A DNA stretch of 64,000 nucleotides. It comes from Oribacterium sp. NK2B42 (GTDB lineage Bacteria; Bacillota; Clostridia; Lachnospirales; Lachnospiraceae). The translations under genes and the position numbers were made by a program. Below the pieces are notes generated by a model. The model had not been told where the DNA came from and searched no databases. It saw only the letters and a program-made list of their open reading frames with translations. Of the stretch, positions 18,152 to 26,479 are shown one piece after another (position 1 is the first letter of the stretch; each line of letters begins with the position of its first letter). The stretch lies in NCBI RefSeq assembly GCF_000424445.1, contig NZ_AUJX01000006.1, positions 62,001 through 126,000 of the forward strand, written 5' to 3'.

Positions 18152-18610
18152 ATGTTAGAAATATCAGATAAAATAAAAAATTTATTAGACCGCGAGCATT
18201 GGCAGGGATTTGTAAGCGGAAAAGTTGAAGGCGCATTAAATGTTTTATACCTCATGGATTTGACATTTGATAATAGGCTTGAGCTCTTGGAGAAGGCAGT
18301 AGGAATTAGTGAAGCTACGGCCAAAGATTTTCTTGAGCCAAGAGAGATTGAATACCGAATCTCTAAAAATCAAAACCTTACAGTTTCAGAGAAAGCGGCT
18401 TTGAATAAACTTTTGCTAAACGAACAAATGCTTGATGATAAGGTGATGGAACACCCGATCGAAACTATAAAAATTATTTCCTCTATGTCTGATGAGCCAT
18501 TTATTGAAGAGACTATTCCTAAGGTAAAAGAGTGGATTGAAGCCGGGGAAGAAGTTTCGATGCGGAAGATTCGTGAATGGCTAATAGACAGATACGATTT
18601 ACGCGGCTGA
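18152..18610 (+). CDS. Hypothetical helical protein
   Basis: A 152-residue, probably all-helical soluble protein; start chosen at ATG 18152 because GGGGGT lies upstream and the extra N-terminal residues from an earlier TTG read through a ribosome-site-like sequence. The segment FVSGKVEGALNVLYLM followed by a helix-turn-helix-like KAVGISEATAKDFLEP resembles the helical tails found after Rpn/PD-(D/E)XK transposase-like nucleases, but no nuclease core is present. It could be a C-terminal leftover or a free-standing small regulator. It precedes the Uma2 gene by 66 bp. Confidence 0.5.
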   Translation: MLEISDKIKNLLDREHWQGFVSGKVEGALNVLYLMDLTFDNRLELLEKAVGISEATAKDFLEPREIEYRISKNQNLTVSEKAALNKLLLNEQMLDDKVMEHPIETIKIISSMSDEPFIEETIPKVKEWIEAGEEVSMRKIREWLIDRYDLRG

Positions 18611-18676
18611 TAAATAAATTGTAAGCTCGAAAATACATTTCCAAATAAACATGTAGTATTCGGAGGAATTAAAAAA

Positions 18677-19216
18677 GTGAGCCTTACTACAATAGAAGAT
18701 GTTATAAATAGAGATGATCATGCGGAACTAATTAACGGGGTTCTTGTAGTGAATGGTATGCAATCAGTATCTCACTGTAGGACTGTAAGGGATATTGAAT
18801 CAGCATTAGAGAAGTTTATAGAGGATAATAATGGTGAAGATGAGGTGTTCACGAATAGTGTAGGACTTTATTGTAACGAACTTTGCGATAAAAAGAATAA
18901 TTTCTTTTTACCTGATGTAATGACTGTAAGCGATAAATCCGGGTTAAAAGAGGATGGAGTACATACAGCACCAAAATTCATAGTTGAAGTCACTTCTGAA
19001 ACCTCAATAAAACAGGATTATGTATTTAAAATGGTTGTCTACTTAAATATCGGTGTTCAGGAATATTGGGTCGTGGATCTTCAAAGAAAGCTGGTGGTGC
19101 GTTATCTGCCTGAAAATGAAGGTATGCCTGAAATGGATTGGTATGAATCAACATCGGCAATTCCTGTACAGTGCTATCCTGGATTAGAAATCGATCTTTC
19201 TCATATCCTGAATTAA
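18677..19216 (+). CDS. Uma2-family putative restriction endonuclease
   Basis: A 179-residue protein of the Uma2/DUF820 family, a PD-(D/E)XK fold of uncertain substrate common in genomes with many mobile elements. The core is FLPDVMTVSDKS (Asp), KFIVEVTSETS (Glu) and a following Lys/Asp position, then the typical YLNIGVQEYWVVDLQ helix and strand. GTG 18677 is preceded by CGGAGGAATT. The catalytic Lys usually after Glu-x is Thr/Ser here (EVTSET), as in much of the family, where a later Lys may substitute. Cargo gene of unknown role. Confidence 0.75.
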   Translation: MSLTTIEDVINRDDHAELINGVLVVNGMQSVSHCRTVRDIESALEKFIEDNNGEDEVFTNSVGLYCNELCDKKNNFFLPDVMTVSDKSGLKEDGVHTAPKFIVEVTSETSIKQDYVFKMVVYLNIGVQEYWVVDLQRKLVVRYLPENEGMPEMDWYESTSAIPVQCYPGLEIDLSHILN

Positions 19217-19284
19217 TTAACTGCTATGGAGACCAGCTATGGCAGAACAGGTGAATAAAGTGTTGATTTCATATGGAGGAACCG

Positions 19285-19629
19285 ATGGTTGAACCAAGGG
19301 AGTATTTCTTTTATCTTAAACGAGCATTTAAGAAAAATCATGTTCATGGTTACATGATAGATAAGAAAGCAAGTGGAAAAACCTGTATTTTTATGGAAGA
19401 TGGGAAATGGCATGTTGCTGTAATAAAAAATAAGATTCCTATCGACCAGAAGGTATATGATGCAGATGAGCTTTGGACTGCTTGTGAAGACATCATTGCC
19501 AGACTTGCAAGAAATGAAAAACACAGAAAAGAGATTTGGATGGATTGGGCAAGTCCGACTAATTGGGCTGAAAAGATGGATGTGCCGATAACGTTTAAAA
19601 CTATTTCAAAACCGAACGTAGAAGACTAG
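19285..19629 (+). CDS. Hypothetical protein
   Basis: A 114-residue protein starting at ATG 19285, 4 bp after a TGGAGGA ribosome site. It contains EYFFYLKRAFKKNHVHGYMI and a basic/aromatic middle (GKWHVAVIKNKIPIDQKVYD). A 17-codon frame (19239-19292) just upstream ends over its start, which could couple translation. No family was recognised. Confidence 0.5.
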   Translation: MVEPREYFFYLKRAFKKNHVHGYMIDKKASGKTCIFMEDGKWHVAVIKNKIPIDQKVYDADELWTACEDIIARLARNEKHRKEIWMDWASPTNWAEKMDVPITFKTISKPNVED

Positions 19630-19646
19630 AAAGCAATAATTACGAC

Positions 19647-20030
19647 ATGGATGATTATATTTATTTTTTAAGAAGCAGCTTTTGTATGGGTGATGACGTC
19701 AGTGCGCCTAATTTGGAAAGATACAAATATTCACCGGAGTCTTTTTCAATAATAGAACTACAGGAGTGTATTGAAGATTACTTTAAACATATTCCACGTT
19801 ATGAATGGGATGGATATTGTAATGGATTGCATATAGCCCATGTGATTTGCTCTGGAGACATTGACGATTATCAAGTAGGTATTGAACTTGAAGCTAATTG
19901 GAAAGAGATGCTTGAGAGACAAAGAACAATATTTTTTGATCATCATGGGGAAGAACATCACCATTTTGGTGAAGAAGAATCAATACACTATTCTAAAGAA
20001 AAGGTAGAGGAGCTTTTTGAAAATCATTAG
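19647..20030 (+). CDS. Hypothetical protein with His/Glu-rich C-terminus
   Basis: A 127-residue protein with no recognised family. The C-terminal part has clustered histidines and acids (DHHGEEHHHFGEEES), which could bind metal. The ribosome site is weak. It follows the preceding ORF by 17 bp, so the two are probably cotranscribed. Both are unique-looking cargo genes. Confidence 0.45.
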   Translation: MDDYIYFLRSSFCMGDDVSAPNLERYKYSPESFSIIELQECIEDYFKHIPRYEWDGYCNGLHIAHVICSGDIDDYQVGIELEANWKEMLERQRTIFFDHHGEEHHHFGEEESIHYSKEKVEELFENH

Positions 20031-20111
20031 TAATTTTACTTCAGAAAATTTTTCCACACTTTTCGTTACCAGAGTACGAGAAAGTTTTAAACCAAGTAAC
20101 TCCTGGAGGTT

Positions 20112-20291
20112 ATGGATATGAGTAACAATGTATATGAAAGTATTATGGTGGGACTTAATGAAGCATTAAATGACACAGAAGGAAAGAATCCCCTGCTCAA
20201 AAGGGACAAGGTTACGATAGAATCTGCTGAGGAATTTACATCTTCCAAAGAAGTGGAAGATGTAACGAATAGTTTCTATAAGAAAATATGA
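20112..20291 (+). pseudogene. Truncated XRE-type (HigA-like) antitoxin
   Basis: A 59-residue ORF with a good ribosome site (CTGGAGGTT). The N-terminus (VYESIMVGLNEALNDTEGK, then LLKRDKVTIE) is the typical start of HigA-like antitoxins in Clostridia, which normally continue into an XRE helix-turn-helix. Here the reading frame ends in VTNSFYKKI before that domain, and no toxin gene is adjacent. It is read as a decayed toxin-antitoxin remnant; a functional short peptide cannot be excluded. Confidence 0.55.
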
Positions 20292-20378
20292 AAAGACATT
20301 CCGTGCATCGGCTCAATGAAATCTGTGTGCAATATAGAAATAGACTCCCATTCCTCTGTACGCAAAAACAGCAGTAAA

Positions 20379-20576
20379 CTATTCTTTTTCTTCAAGAACT
20401 TCTGATAAATCCTCAAAATCATCTGGTGAAGAAGTGAAGCATCTTCTTAGATAATCACGTCCACCATCAATAGCAACACGACCGCAAGAACACTGCTTAT
20501 AATCGTGTCTATTTTTTGATTCTAACACATCACCACAAGATTTGCATTTGATACAATTTTTTATTATCTTTTGCAT
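20379..20576 (-). CDS. Small zinc-ribbon protein (DUF7695-like)
   Basis: A 65-residue protein with two Cys pairs, CIKCKSCGD and QCSCGR, then VAIDGGRDYLRR, the pattern of DUF7695-type proteins often carried on mobile elements in Clostridia. It should bind one zinc ion. AACGGAGGTAGGATT precedes its ATG on the minus strand. The function is unknown. Confidence 0.65.
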   Translation of the reverse strand: MQKIIKNCIKCKSCGDVLESKNRHDYKQCSCGRVAIDGGRDYLRRCFTSSPDDFEDLSEVLEEKE

Positions 20577-20613
20577 AATCCTACCTCCGTTTTAAATCAT
20601 AACTTTCAAATCG

Positions 20614-20643
20614 GAAAAAAACCTGGGGCTTCATACTCCCCAG
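20614..20643 (-). terminator. Terminator of the minus-strand gene run
   Basis: On the minus strand CTGGGG and CCCCAG (20638-20643 and 20623-20628) pair and are followed by TTTTTTT. It ends the cluster that runs from 22987 down to 20631. Confidence 0.75.
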
Positions 20644-20852
20644 ACCCTCCGTGAATTCAAAAAGAAGATTGATGCCATGATTTTAGCTGGTGTTCCTGAG
20701 AGTAATATTGCCGAAATTGACTGATGTAGAGAGTCACCCATCCGCTCTATATTGCATTTTCGCAATTTATTAATAGATATGTTTTTCTGCTCGCAATAGC
20801 GTAATAGCTGTACATTCCCTAAAACAACTTTCTTTGTTTCGTCGCTTAACAT
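20631..20852 (-). pseudogene. Probable truncated gene at end of minus-strand operon
   Basis: A 73-codon frame begins 40 bp after the DUF1902/DUF6718-like gene with AAGGAAAACC upstream, and starts plausibly (MLSDETKKVVLGNVQLLRYC). The C-terminus (FLNSRRVWGV) runs into the terminator, which implies that the natural end is missing. The opposite strand over 20632-20723 also reads as protein (TLREFKKKIDAMILAGVPES), suggesting fragments of two genes are joined here. Confidence 0.35.
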
Positions 20853-20892
20853 AGATGGTTTTCCTTCCTGAAAATTCCTTTGCTGTAATATG

Positions 20893-21546
20893 TCACATCT
20901 CCAAAACTCTGCTAATGAAATCTTCCTTTGAGGCTACAAAGGTGTATGGCTTGTACTCCCCAAACATTTCAGGGTTGGAGAGTGTGAAAATTTGTATTCC
21001 GCTATCAAGCATTTTCTTCCCAAGATTCGAAACTAATTCAGCTAGCTCCTTACCGCTCTCAGTTTCAAGAGCGATACATCCCACACCATCAAATTTCTTT
21101 GCTATCAGATAGCAGGACCTTGATCTTTCCATGTCGGAACCTTTACCAACATCTGTCTGCTGTGATAATCGTCTTTCCTCCCTGACATCTGCAACAAATG
21201 CAGCCACTTCCTCATCAGTCATAGGGTTTCTGCATCCATCTTCGCATAAGTCATTAAGGATATAGATATCATCATCCCCGGGGTCTTCGTCACCTACTTT
21301 TTCAAGCACCCGAATATATGCCTCTCGATTTCCAGTTTTCGCTCTTTTTTTGATAATATTTGTTTCATCAATTATTTTTATGGCAGGACATTCTATATTA
21401 TTCTCCTTCGCCATTTCAGGAATGGCCTCTTTGACACGCTTCAGCAGTGTAGTATATGACTTATCTTCAAGCGCTAAGCCTATTTCGTCGCAGACCGCAA
21501 CAAACACGGAGGCTTCTTCATCCCATTTTATTTTAAGATCAATCAT
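20893..21546 (-). CDS. DUF1902 (HicB-like) domain joined to DUF6718-like domain
   Basis: A 217-residue protein starting at the ATG that overlaps the stop of the upstream gene (ATGATGATTGA). Residues 1-60 (MIDLKIKWDEEASVFVAVCD) match DUF1902/HicB-like antitoxin domains. The C-terminal 75 residues (CYLIAKKFDGVGCIALETES, GEYKPYTFVASKEDFISRVL) match the small DUF6718-type proteins usually encoded alone. The linker includes an acidic DEDPGDDDIY segment and NPMTDEEVAAFV. This fusion may be natural or result from loss of a stop between two small genes. A regulatory or antitoxin role is possible. Confidence 0.6.
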   Translation of the reverse strand: MIDLKIKWDEEASVFVAVCDEIGLALEDKSYTTLLKRVKEAIPEMAKENNIECPAIKIIDETNIIKKRAKTGNREAYIRVLEKVGDEDPGDDDIYILNDLCEDGCRNPMTDEEVAAFVADVREERRLSQQTDVGKGSDMERSRSCYLIAKKFDGVGCIALETESGKELAELVSNLGKKMLDSGIQIFTLSNPEMFGEYKPYTFVASKEDFISRVLEM

Positions 21547-21964
21547 CATCGTCACCGTCCAATACACGTCGAGCTTCTGCCATTGCTTCTTCCTCAGTAA
21601 GAGTGGATTCTTCACACATAAAATATTTAGCAACTTTTTTAATGTTCTTTTCGATTTCCATTATGTATCCCAATACATAACTAAATGCAAAGGAAGAATC
21701 ATATTCTTCATCTGTCGGTTCTCCAAGCCCTTCATAGATGTCACGTAATTTTTCATAAAAAATTCCAATGAGCTTGTCTATGTCTTCGCGACTATAGTTC
21801 CATCGAGCTAAAACTATTTTTTCAGGCAAAAATATAGTTGTGCTACGACGTTTATCCTTTTCTTCATGATACTTCACAATATGAATTGGTCTGTTCCCGT
21901 ATATTATGTATTCAGTTATATTGAACACAGTTCCATCATCCAATGTAAAAACAGGGTAAACCAT
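21539..21964 (-). CDS. Hypothetical protein, M(V/L)YPxxTLxDxT family
   Basis: A 141-residue acidic protein, helical in its second half. Its first ten residues (MVYPVFTLDDGT) parallel those of the protein at 22625-22987 (MLYPICTLQDDT), so the two may be distant paralogues. Its ATG overlaps the stop of the YgiT-type gene (TAATG) and its stop overlaps the next start, so translation is coupled across three genes. The function is unknown. Confidence 0.6.
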   Translation of the reverse strand: MVYPVFTLDDGTVFNITEYIIYGNRPIHIVKYHEEKDKRRSTTIFLPEKIVLARWNYSREDIDKLIGIFYEKLRDIYEGLGEPTDEEYDSSFAFSYVLGYIMEIEKNIKKVAKYFMCEESTLTEEEAMAEARRVLDGDDDD

Positions 21965-22209
21965 TAAGCCTCCTTCTCGATTCCCGTTGCCTTCTCATAA
22001 TCAACAACGGAGAAATCATACGAACGCGCCTTAGCCTCTTCTACGATGTTTTCCAATTTTTGGGAAACATCGTCGGAATACAAAATATCGCCGCAGCGCT
22101 CACATTCCATACAAGGAACATTTTTCACTACTATGAGGCTGCCATTACAATCAATTGTGAAAGTAGTCGTTGATTTGATTTTCTTGTCATTAAAACAGGC
22201 ATTGCACAT
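21964..22209 (-). CDS. YgiT-type zinc finger protein (MqsA N-domain-like)
   Basis: An 81-residue protein starting at MCNACFNDKK with GGGGAAAAT upstream. Two zinc-binding pairs (CNAC and CMECERCGD) flank a beta-rich middle, as in the zinc domain of MqsA antitoxins and free-standing YgiT-type proteins that sit next to small toxins. No helix-turn-helix domain is present. It overlaps genes on both sides by a few bases, so it belongs to the 22.99-20.63 kb operon. Confidence 0.72.
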   Translation of the reverse strand: MCNACFNDKKIKSTTTFTIDCNGSLIVVKNVPCMECERCGDILYSDDVSQKLENIVEEAKARSYDFSVVDYEKATGIEKEA

Positions 22210-22210
22210 T

Positions 22211-22405
22211 TTATTTTCCCCGTTTATTGTCCTTTCTTTGACCATTTTGCCACTTCCTCATAAGCTGGAGAATAGCCTCTTTGCCGATGATTGATTTAGT
22301 GGGTTCAAGAACTCGTTTCTTAGGATTAGTTAGCGCATCAACTATTCGGTCAACATTTTCCTTGTCTTTTACTATAAAATCATGGTCCAAACTGGATTCC
22401 GGCAT
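22211..22405 (-). CDS. Small hypothetical protein upstream of YgiT-type gene
   Basis: A 64-residue basic protein (MPESSLDHDFIVKDKENVDR, ending in RKDNKRGK). Its stop lies within 2 bp of the YgiT-type start, and it follows the previous gene by 10 bp. The position before a YgiT-type gene would suit a toxin or partner, but no toxin family was recognised. Confidence 0.5.
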   Translation of the reverse strand: MPESSLDHDFIVKDKENVDRIVDALTNPKKRVLEPTKSIIGKEAILQLMRKWQNGQRKDNKRGK

Positions 22406-22415
22406 ACATTTTTCT

Positions 22416-22628
22416 TCATATATTATCAGTATTTATTTGGGCGGAGATAAGTTCTTTTGCTTCTTTATAAGACTTTCTTGTGACACCAATGATCTTGCAG
22501 GCTTCTTGCTCCGTCATATTTACATTTTTCATCGCATTTTCAACATGATCGACGATATCCTGCACTTTTTGAAGAGCGACTATTTCTCGAACATATTCTT
22601 CAATTATCTCGCACATAAGAAACCTCAT
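22416..22628 (-). CDS. Small helical protein with HTH-like C-terminus
   Basis: A 70-residue protein whose start overlaps the preceding stop by 4 bp (ATGA). The sequence MTEQEACKIIGVTRKSYKEA looks like a helix-turn-helix and is typical of the short tail that ends Rpn-type nucleases or of small regulators. MCEII at residue 5 could be an alternative start. The role is unknown. Confidence 0.55.
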   Translation of the reverse strand: MRFLMCEIIEEYVREIVALQKVQDIVDHVENAMKNVNMTEQEACKIIGVTRKSYKEAKELISAQINTDNI

Positions 22629-22987
22629 TTTCTTGCAGGAGCAGCATCATCATAAAAATCATCCTGTTCAGATATGAACTCTAAAATATCTGCTAATAAT
22701 GCTTCTGGATTTTTATCCATAAACTTTTCCACGGAATTAAGGCGGGACTGCTCCTTTTTAACATATGTCAAAACTGCAACAGCGAAGTCAAAATATGCAT
22801 CCCTTACATTTTCCAAACGTCCAGCGAATTCTTTCACTGTAATATCTGTTTTTTTGATTGTTTTATCAAGAAATCCATCTGTCTTGCTATCAAATCTTTC
22901 GAGATATATCTTTATATATCCGTCAGCATCAGGTTCCGAAGATGTTATTTCAGTATCATCCTGCAATGTACATATTGGGTAGAGCAT
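22625..22987 (-). CDS. Hypothetical protein, first gene of minus-strand operon
   Basis: A 120-residue acidic protein with a strong ribosome site (AAAGGAGGGAAC before ATG). The first residues (MLYPICTLQDDT) parallel the protein at 21539-21964. It opens a tightly packed run of six small genes with 1-11 bp gaps or overlaps. No domain was recognised. Confidence 0.6.
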   Translation of the reverse strand: MLYPICTLQDDTEITSSEPDADGYIKIYLERFDSKTDGFLDKTIKKTDITVKEFAGRLENVRDAYFDFAVAVLTYVKKEQSRLNSVEKFMDKNPEALLADILEFISEQDDFYDDAAPARK

Positions 22988-23524
22988 GTTCCCTCCTTTT
23001 TTATTTACGTTTCATTCCCATAATTAATGATAGAAGAAATCTTTAAAGCCAGTTTTCCTACTTCCATGATATTTTCATCCATAATATGTGTCTCTCTAAC
23101 TATAAACATACTATAGAACGTATGATTGGTTATTTCAACAAACAGAAACTTAAGTTATGGTTAAGTAAAAAAGAAGAAAAATAGAAGCAGTTGGAAACAG
23201 GGTATACGCGCGTCCAGATTAATATGCATGTTAAAGATAAATGTGCTTATTTTTGCATTACGGTGGGTATTCATTGGTATTCATTGTTCATTGGCCATTA
23301 TATGAGAACATTTATTCTTCTTAAATGTACATTTTTTTCTCGCCTGATTTGCTACGATATTTATAGGATAAGAAGAACAAAGAAACCTCATCGGAAAGGA
23401 TTTGATTCTTCTTACATCTCAAAAGCATCCGTGACCAATACAATGGCGGATGCATATTCTGCAAATATAACGTTAAGGACAATGGTTTCGATGAACGTAA
23501 CCAGTAGAGAATCAGGAGGATTAT
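22988..23524. other. Divergent intergenic region, no gene seen
   Basis: AT-rich DNA between two divergent operons. A plus-strand frame at 23191-23532 exists, but it has no ribosome site and an unbiased composition, so I do not call it a gene. Promoters for both sides are expected here but were not pinned down. Confidence 0.4.
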
Positions 23525-23782
23525 ATGGTTAGGATGCCGAAAAAAAGAACACTGATGCTAAGGAACATTGATATCCGAATAAGATATGCTGCAGGTTACA
23601 GCGAAAAGGAAGTCTCTGAGATGTGTGGCATGGATCTCGAAGTGTTCCGAAAGAAATGGAATGATGTTTTAGCGCGGGTAGATTACCTTTCAAGACAAGG
23701 ATTTGAAGATGATGTAAGAGCCTTTATGAATGATGGCATTTTCTGCATAAAAGGCTTTAAGGAGGTGGCTAAGATAGCATGA
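23525..23782 (+). CDS. Small protein with HTH-like motif
   Basis: An 85-residue basic protein with AGGAGGATTAT before the ATG. Residues 15-45 (IRIRYAAGYSEKEVSEMCGM) look like a helix-turn-helix. It overlaps the next start by 4 bp (ATGA) and begins the operon of small membrane proteins and lipoproteins. It may regulate the operon. Confidence 0.55.
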   Translation: MVRMPKKRTLMLRNIDIRIRYAAGYSEKEVSEMCGMDLEVFRKKWNDVLARVDYLSRQGFEDDVRAFMNDGIFCIKGFKEVAKIA

Positions 23783-23937
23783 GTTATAAGAGATATGACG
23801 TAGACTTTGAAGATGATTATCTGGACTTTGAGTTTGACCATCACGGTGAAAGATCAGGGGACAGTCTTTGGGAATTCGTGTCAGTAGTATTATTTGCCAT
23901 ATTCATAGCCCTGGTTCTACTTCATATTTTCTTCTGA
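23779..23937 (+). CDS. Single-span small membrane protein
   Basis: A 52-residue protein: an acidic N-terminal half (VDFEDDYLDFEFDHHGE) and one hydrophobic helix (VVLFAIFIALVLLHIFF) at the C-terminus. Start overlaps the preceding stop (ATGA). Below usual gene-length cutoffs, but the coupling supports it. Confidence 0.6.
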   Translation: MSYKRYDVDFEDDYLDFEFDHHGERSGDSLWEFVSVVLFAIFIALVLLHIFF

Positions 23938-24049
23938 AAAACAAATAGATTAATAATTTAGGTTTAAAAACCTGTTTAACAAAATACCGGTAAAAACCTG
24001 TGTAGTGAGGCACAGAGAAACTTCATATATATCTAACACGGAGGTTGGA

Positions 24050-24205
24050 ATGAAAGTTATAGCTATTTTACTTATTCTTGTAGGAGTGGCGGGGATATTT
24101 CTTGGTTCCATGATGTTTGGGGACATTGGCCTTGCCTGTATCGTTGGAGCGCTTGCGGCGTTACTTTCAGGAATCGGGTTCCTGATGGTTTCCAGAAAGG
24201 TATAG
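24050..24205 (+). CDS. Two-span small membrane protein
   Basis: A 51-residue hydrophobic protein (MKVIAILLILVGVAGIFLG and a second Gly/Ala/Leu-rich helix). GGAGGTTGGA sits immediately before ATG 24050, which I prefer over an upstream in-frame start at 24005. It precedes the lipoprotein genes by 13 bp and is likely cotranscribed. Confidence 0.6.
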   Translation: MKVIAILLILVGVAGIFLGSMMFGDIGLACIVGALAALLSGIGFLMVSRKV

Positions 24206-24218
24206 GAGGAGCTGACTT

Positions 24219-25550
24219 ATGAAGAAATGGTCTTTGGCACTTATTTTATCAATGGCAATTTTGGCAGGCTGCGGGTCAACCCAAAGTCCTGCTCAGACTA
24301 CTGAAGCAAATGTTGAAGTGAAAGACAATCGCACAGAAACCGAGAAGAGCGGCGGTTCCGGTTCTACAGTAGTCGATAACAGGCAGAAGAAGGAAACAGC
24401 GTCTTCGGTGACTTCAAAATCAGTAAGCGATGATGATTTTGAGAAGACAGGCTACATCTACGAGAACACAATTGGAGATTCCCTTTATTTCTATATAGTA
24501 AAGAATAATTCTGCAGCTACGGTAGAAATCGACGGAAATGCAACAGCTTATGACTCGACAGGTAGTGTGATAGGTGCAAGTCAGCGGGAAATTGATGTAC
24601 TTGGTCCCGGAGAGACGAGCCTTATGGTTTTCTACTTTGATAGTGTTTCAGGAATAGACAAGGTCGACTGCGCTCTTTCATATGACACAAGTCCATATTA
24701 TAAGCCAGTCATCAACAATATCCGTATGGAGCAGACCATCAATGATAAGAACCTGACCATCAGGGCAACGAATGATGGTGAATACAATGCTCAGTTTGTA
24801 GAAGCCTACGCTCTTTTCTTTGATGCAGACAACAATGTTGTAGAATATAGCTCCAAATACGTTACAGACAATGACAGTGAAATAAAGCCGGGGGCAACAT
24901 TATCTGCTCAGCTCTCTACCTATAATGATTTTGACCATGTTGAATGTTATCTGACAGGCAGATCAGATGGAGAGGCTTCCGTTTCAACAAACGAAGTATC
25001 AGACAGTGACTTTTCTGTTAAAGAATACAGCTATGAAAACACTATAGGCGACAGCATGAGGTTCCTTGTGATAGGAAACAACAGCGAAAAAACCGTAGGG
25101 ATTAATATCAATATGACAGCATATGATGCATCAGGAAACGTAATCGGTGCTGACGATGGTTCAATAGATGTAGTAGGCCCTGGGGAAGAATCAATAGCAA
25201 CCTTCTACTTTGACTCTGTAAAGGACATTGACCATGTTGAATACACCATGAGCTATGACACAGATCCATATTATGGTTCGGTACTTAGTGACCTTGAAGT
25301 GGTTCAGAACATAAATGATAAAAATGTGGTCGTTACTGCAACAAACAATGGTACAGAATCTGCAAAGTTTGTAGAAGCATACGCTTTATTCCTGGATTCT
25401 TCCGGAAATGTAGTTGAATATGGTTCTACATACATAACAGATGGAGACAGTGAGATAAAGCCCGGAGCAACACTTTCAAAGCAGATCACAGCCTATGAGC
25501 CATTTGATACGGTTGAAGTCTATCTAACCGGGCGAAAGGGAGGGTTTTAA
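24219..25550 (+). CDS. Lipoprotein with two tandem beta-rich domains
   Basis: A 443-residue predicted surface lipoprotein: signal peptide with lipobox LAGC (Cys18), a polar Ser/Thr/Glu linker, then two copies of a domain of about 190 residues. Each copy repeats YENTIGDS, VxGPGExS, FYFDSVxxID, SYDTxPYY, NDKNxxxxATN and FVEAYALF, ending in YLTGR. The domain resembles the immunoglobulin-like FxLYD-type modules of Firmicute lipoproteins. The repeats point to a recent internal duplication. ATAGGAGGAGCTGACTT precedes the ATG. Its role (adhesion, binding or immunity) is unknown. Confidence 0.75.
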   Translation: MKKWSLALILSMAILAGCGSTQSPAQTTEANVEVKDNRTETEKSGGSGSTVVDNRQKKETASSVTSKSVSDDDFEKTGYIYENTIGDSLYFYIVKNNSAATVEIDGNATAYDSTGSVIGASQREIDVLGPGETSLMVFYFDSVSGIDKVDCALSYDTSPYYKPVINNIRMEQTINDKNLTIRATNDGEYNAQFVEAYALFFDADNNVVEYSSKYVTDNDSEIKPGATLSAQLSTYNDFDHVECYLTGRSDGEASVSTNEVSDSDFSVKEYSYENTIGDSMRFLVIGNNSEKTVGININMTAYDASGNVIGADDGSIDVVGPGEESIATFYFDSVKDIDHVEYTMSYDTDPYYGSVLSDLEVVQNINDKNVVVTATNNGTESAKFVEAYALFLDSSGNVVEYGSTYITDGDSEIKPGATLSKQITAYEPFDTVEVYLTGRKGGF

Positions 25551-25553
25551 GCC

Positions 25554-26222
25554 ATGAATAAGAGAGCATTAGCCATAATCCTCACATTTGCTATTAGTAT
25601 ATCGGCTATATCCGGTTGCGGTAGTCAGGTGGAGGAAGCAAAGCCAGAGGCTTTAAAGAGTACAACTGCAGAGACTGAAAAAAGTTCGGAACCTGCGACA
25701 GAAGAGACTACAGAGACTTCCGATGATGGCATGGAAGAACTTGAAGCTCTTGGTGACGTAAATGTTGACAAGGGGTTATTCAACGTGACTCTTAATATTC
25801 CGAAAGACTATGTTGGAGAGACTACCCAGAAAGAGCTTGATGAGCTTGCAAAGGAAAAAGGGTTTAAATCCATAACTCTGAACAGCGACGGAAGTGCTAC
25901 TTATGTGATGAACAAGGCACAGCACGAGGAGCTTCTTTCAGGAATCAGGGATTCCATTAATTCTTCACTCCAAGAGATGGTAGATTCAGAAGAGTATCCG
26001 AATATCACAAAGATCGAAGCTAATGAGGATTTTACAAGCTTTACTGTTACCACAAAGAACAAGGAGCTTGATTTTGCGGAAACATTAGGAATAGTGACTT
26101 TTTACATGTGTGGAGGCATGTACGCAGTATTTTCCGGAAAAGAAGTAGAAAATGTTCATGTGGATTATGTGAATGCGGATTCCGGGGAGATAATTGATTC
26201 GGGGGACTCGAAGGATATGTAA
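25554..26222 (+). CDS. Lipoprotein
   Basis: A 222-residue predicted lipoprotein with signal peptide and lipobox ISGC (Cys22), an acidic Thr/Glu linker, and a soluble domain beginning near residue 75 (KGLFNVTLNIPKDYVG). It starts 3 bp after the previous lipoprotein gene, so it is the last gene of the 23.5-26.2 kb operon. The domain is not recognised. Confidence 0.72.
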   Translation: MNKRALAIILTFAISISAISGCGSQVEEAKPEALKSTTAETEKSSEPATEETTETSDDGMEELEALGDVNVDKGLFNVTLNIPKDYVGETTQKELDELAKEKGFKSITLNSDGSATYVMNKAQHEELLSGIRDSINSSLQEMVDSEEYPNITKIEANEDFTSFTVTTKNKELDFAETLGIVTFYMCGGMYAVFSGKEVENVHVDYVNADSGEIIDSGDSKDM

Positions 26223-26294
26223 GAGAAAGTTTAGAACCGAGCCATTGATACCGTGCATCATTTTATAATCATTACGTATTTAAGTCTTTCTTAA

Positions 26295-26432
26295 TGTTAC
26301 ACGGTACTTCTTTGTGATGCGTTTGCGGATAAGTCTGTAGCTGCAAAGGAGATCATAGAACTTGATGATAAAACCTTAGGCGATATCATCAATGAGGAAA
26401 TAGACAGGATTAATGCTAAGCATTTGGTATAA
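26295..26432 (+). pseudogene. C-terminal gene remnant
   Basis: A 45-codon open frame with no start reads as ordinary protein (FADKSVAAKEIIELDDKTLG and a basic tail ending AKHLV) and ends in TAA. It is probably the tail of a deleted cargo gene; the family is uncertain. Confidence 0.3.
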
Positions 26433-26479
26433 ATCAGGGGATTTCTCACACAACTTGTGCTTACAAAAAAAGGCACTTC

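Noticed and set aside
23191-23532. Plus-strand ORF of 113 codons before the small-protein operon
   Set aside because: No ribosome site, unconvincing composition, and it overlaps the well-supported start at 23525.
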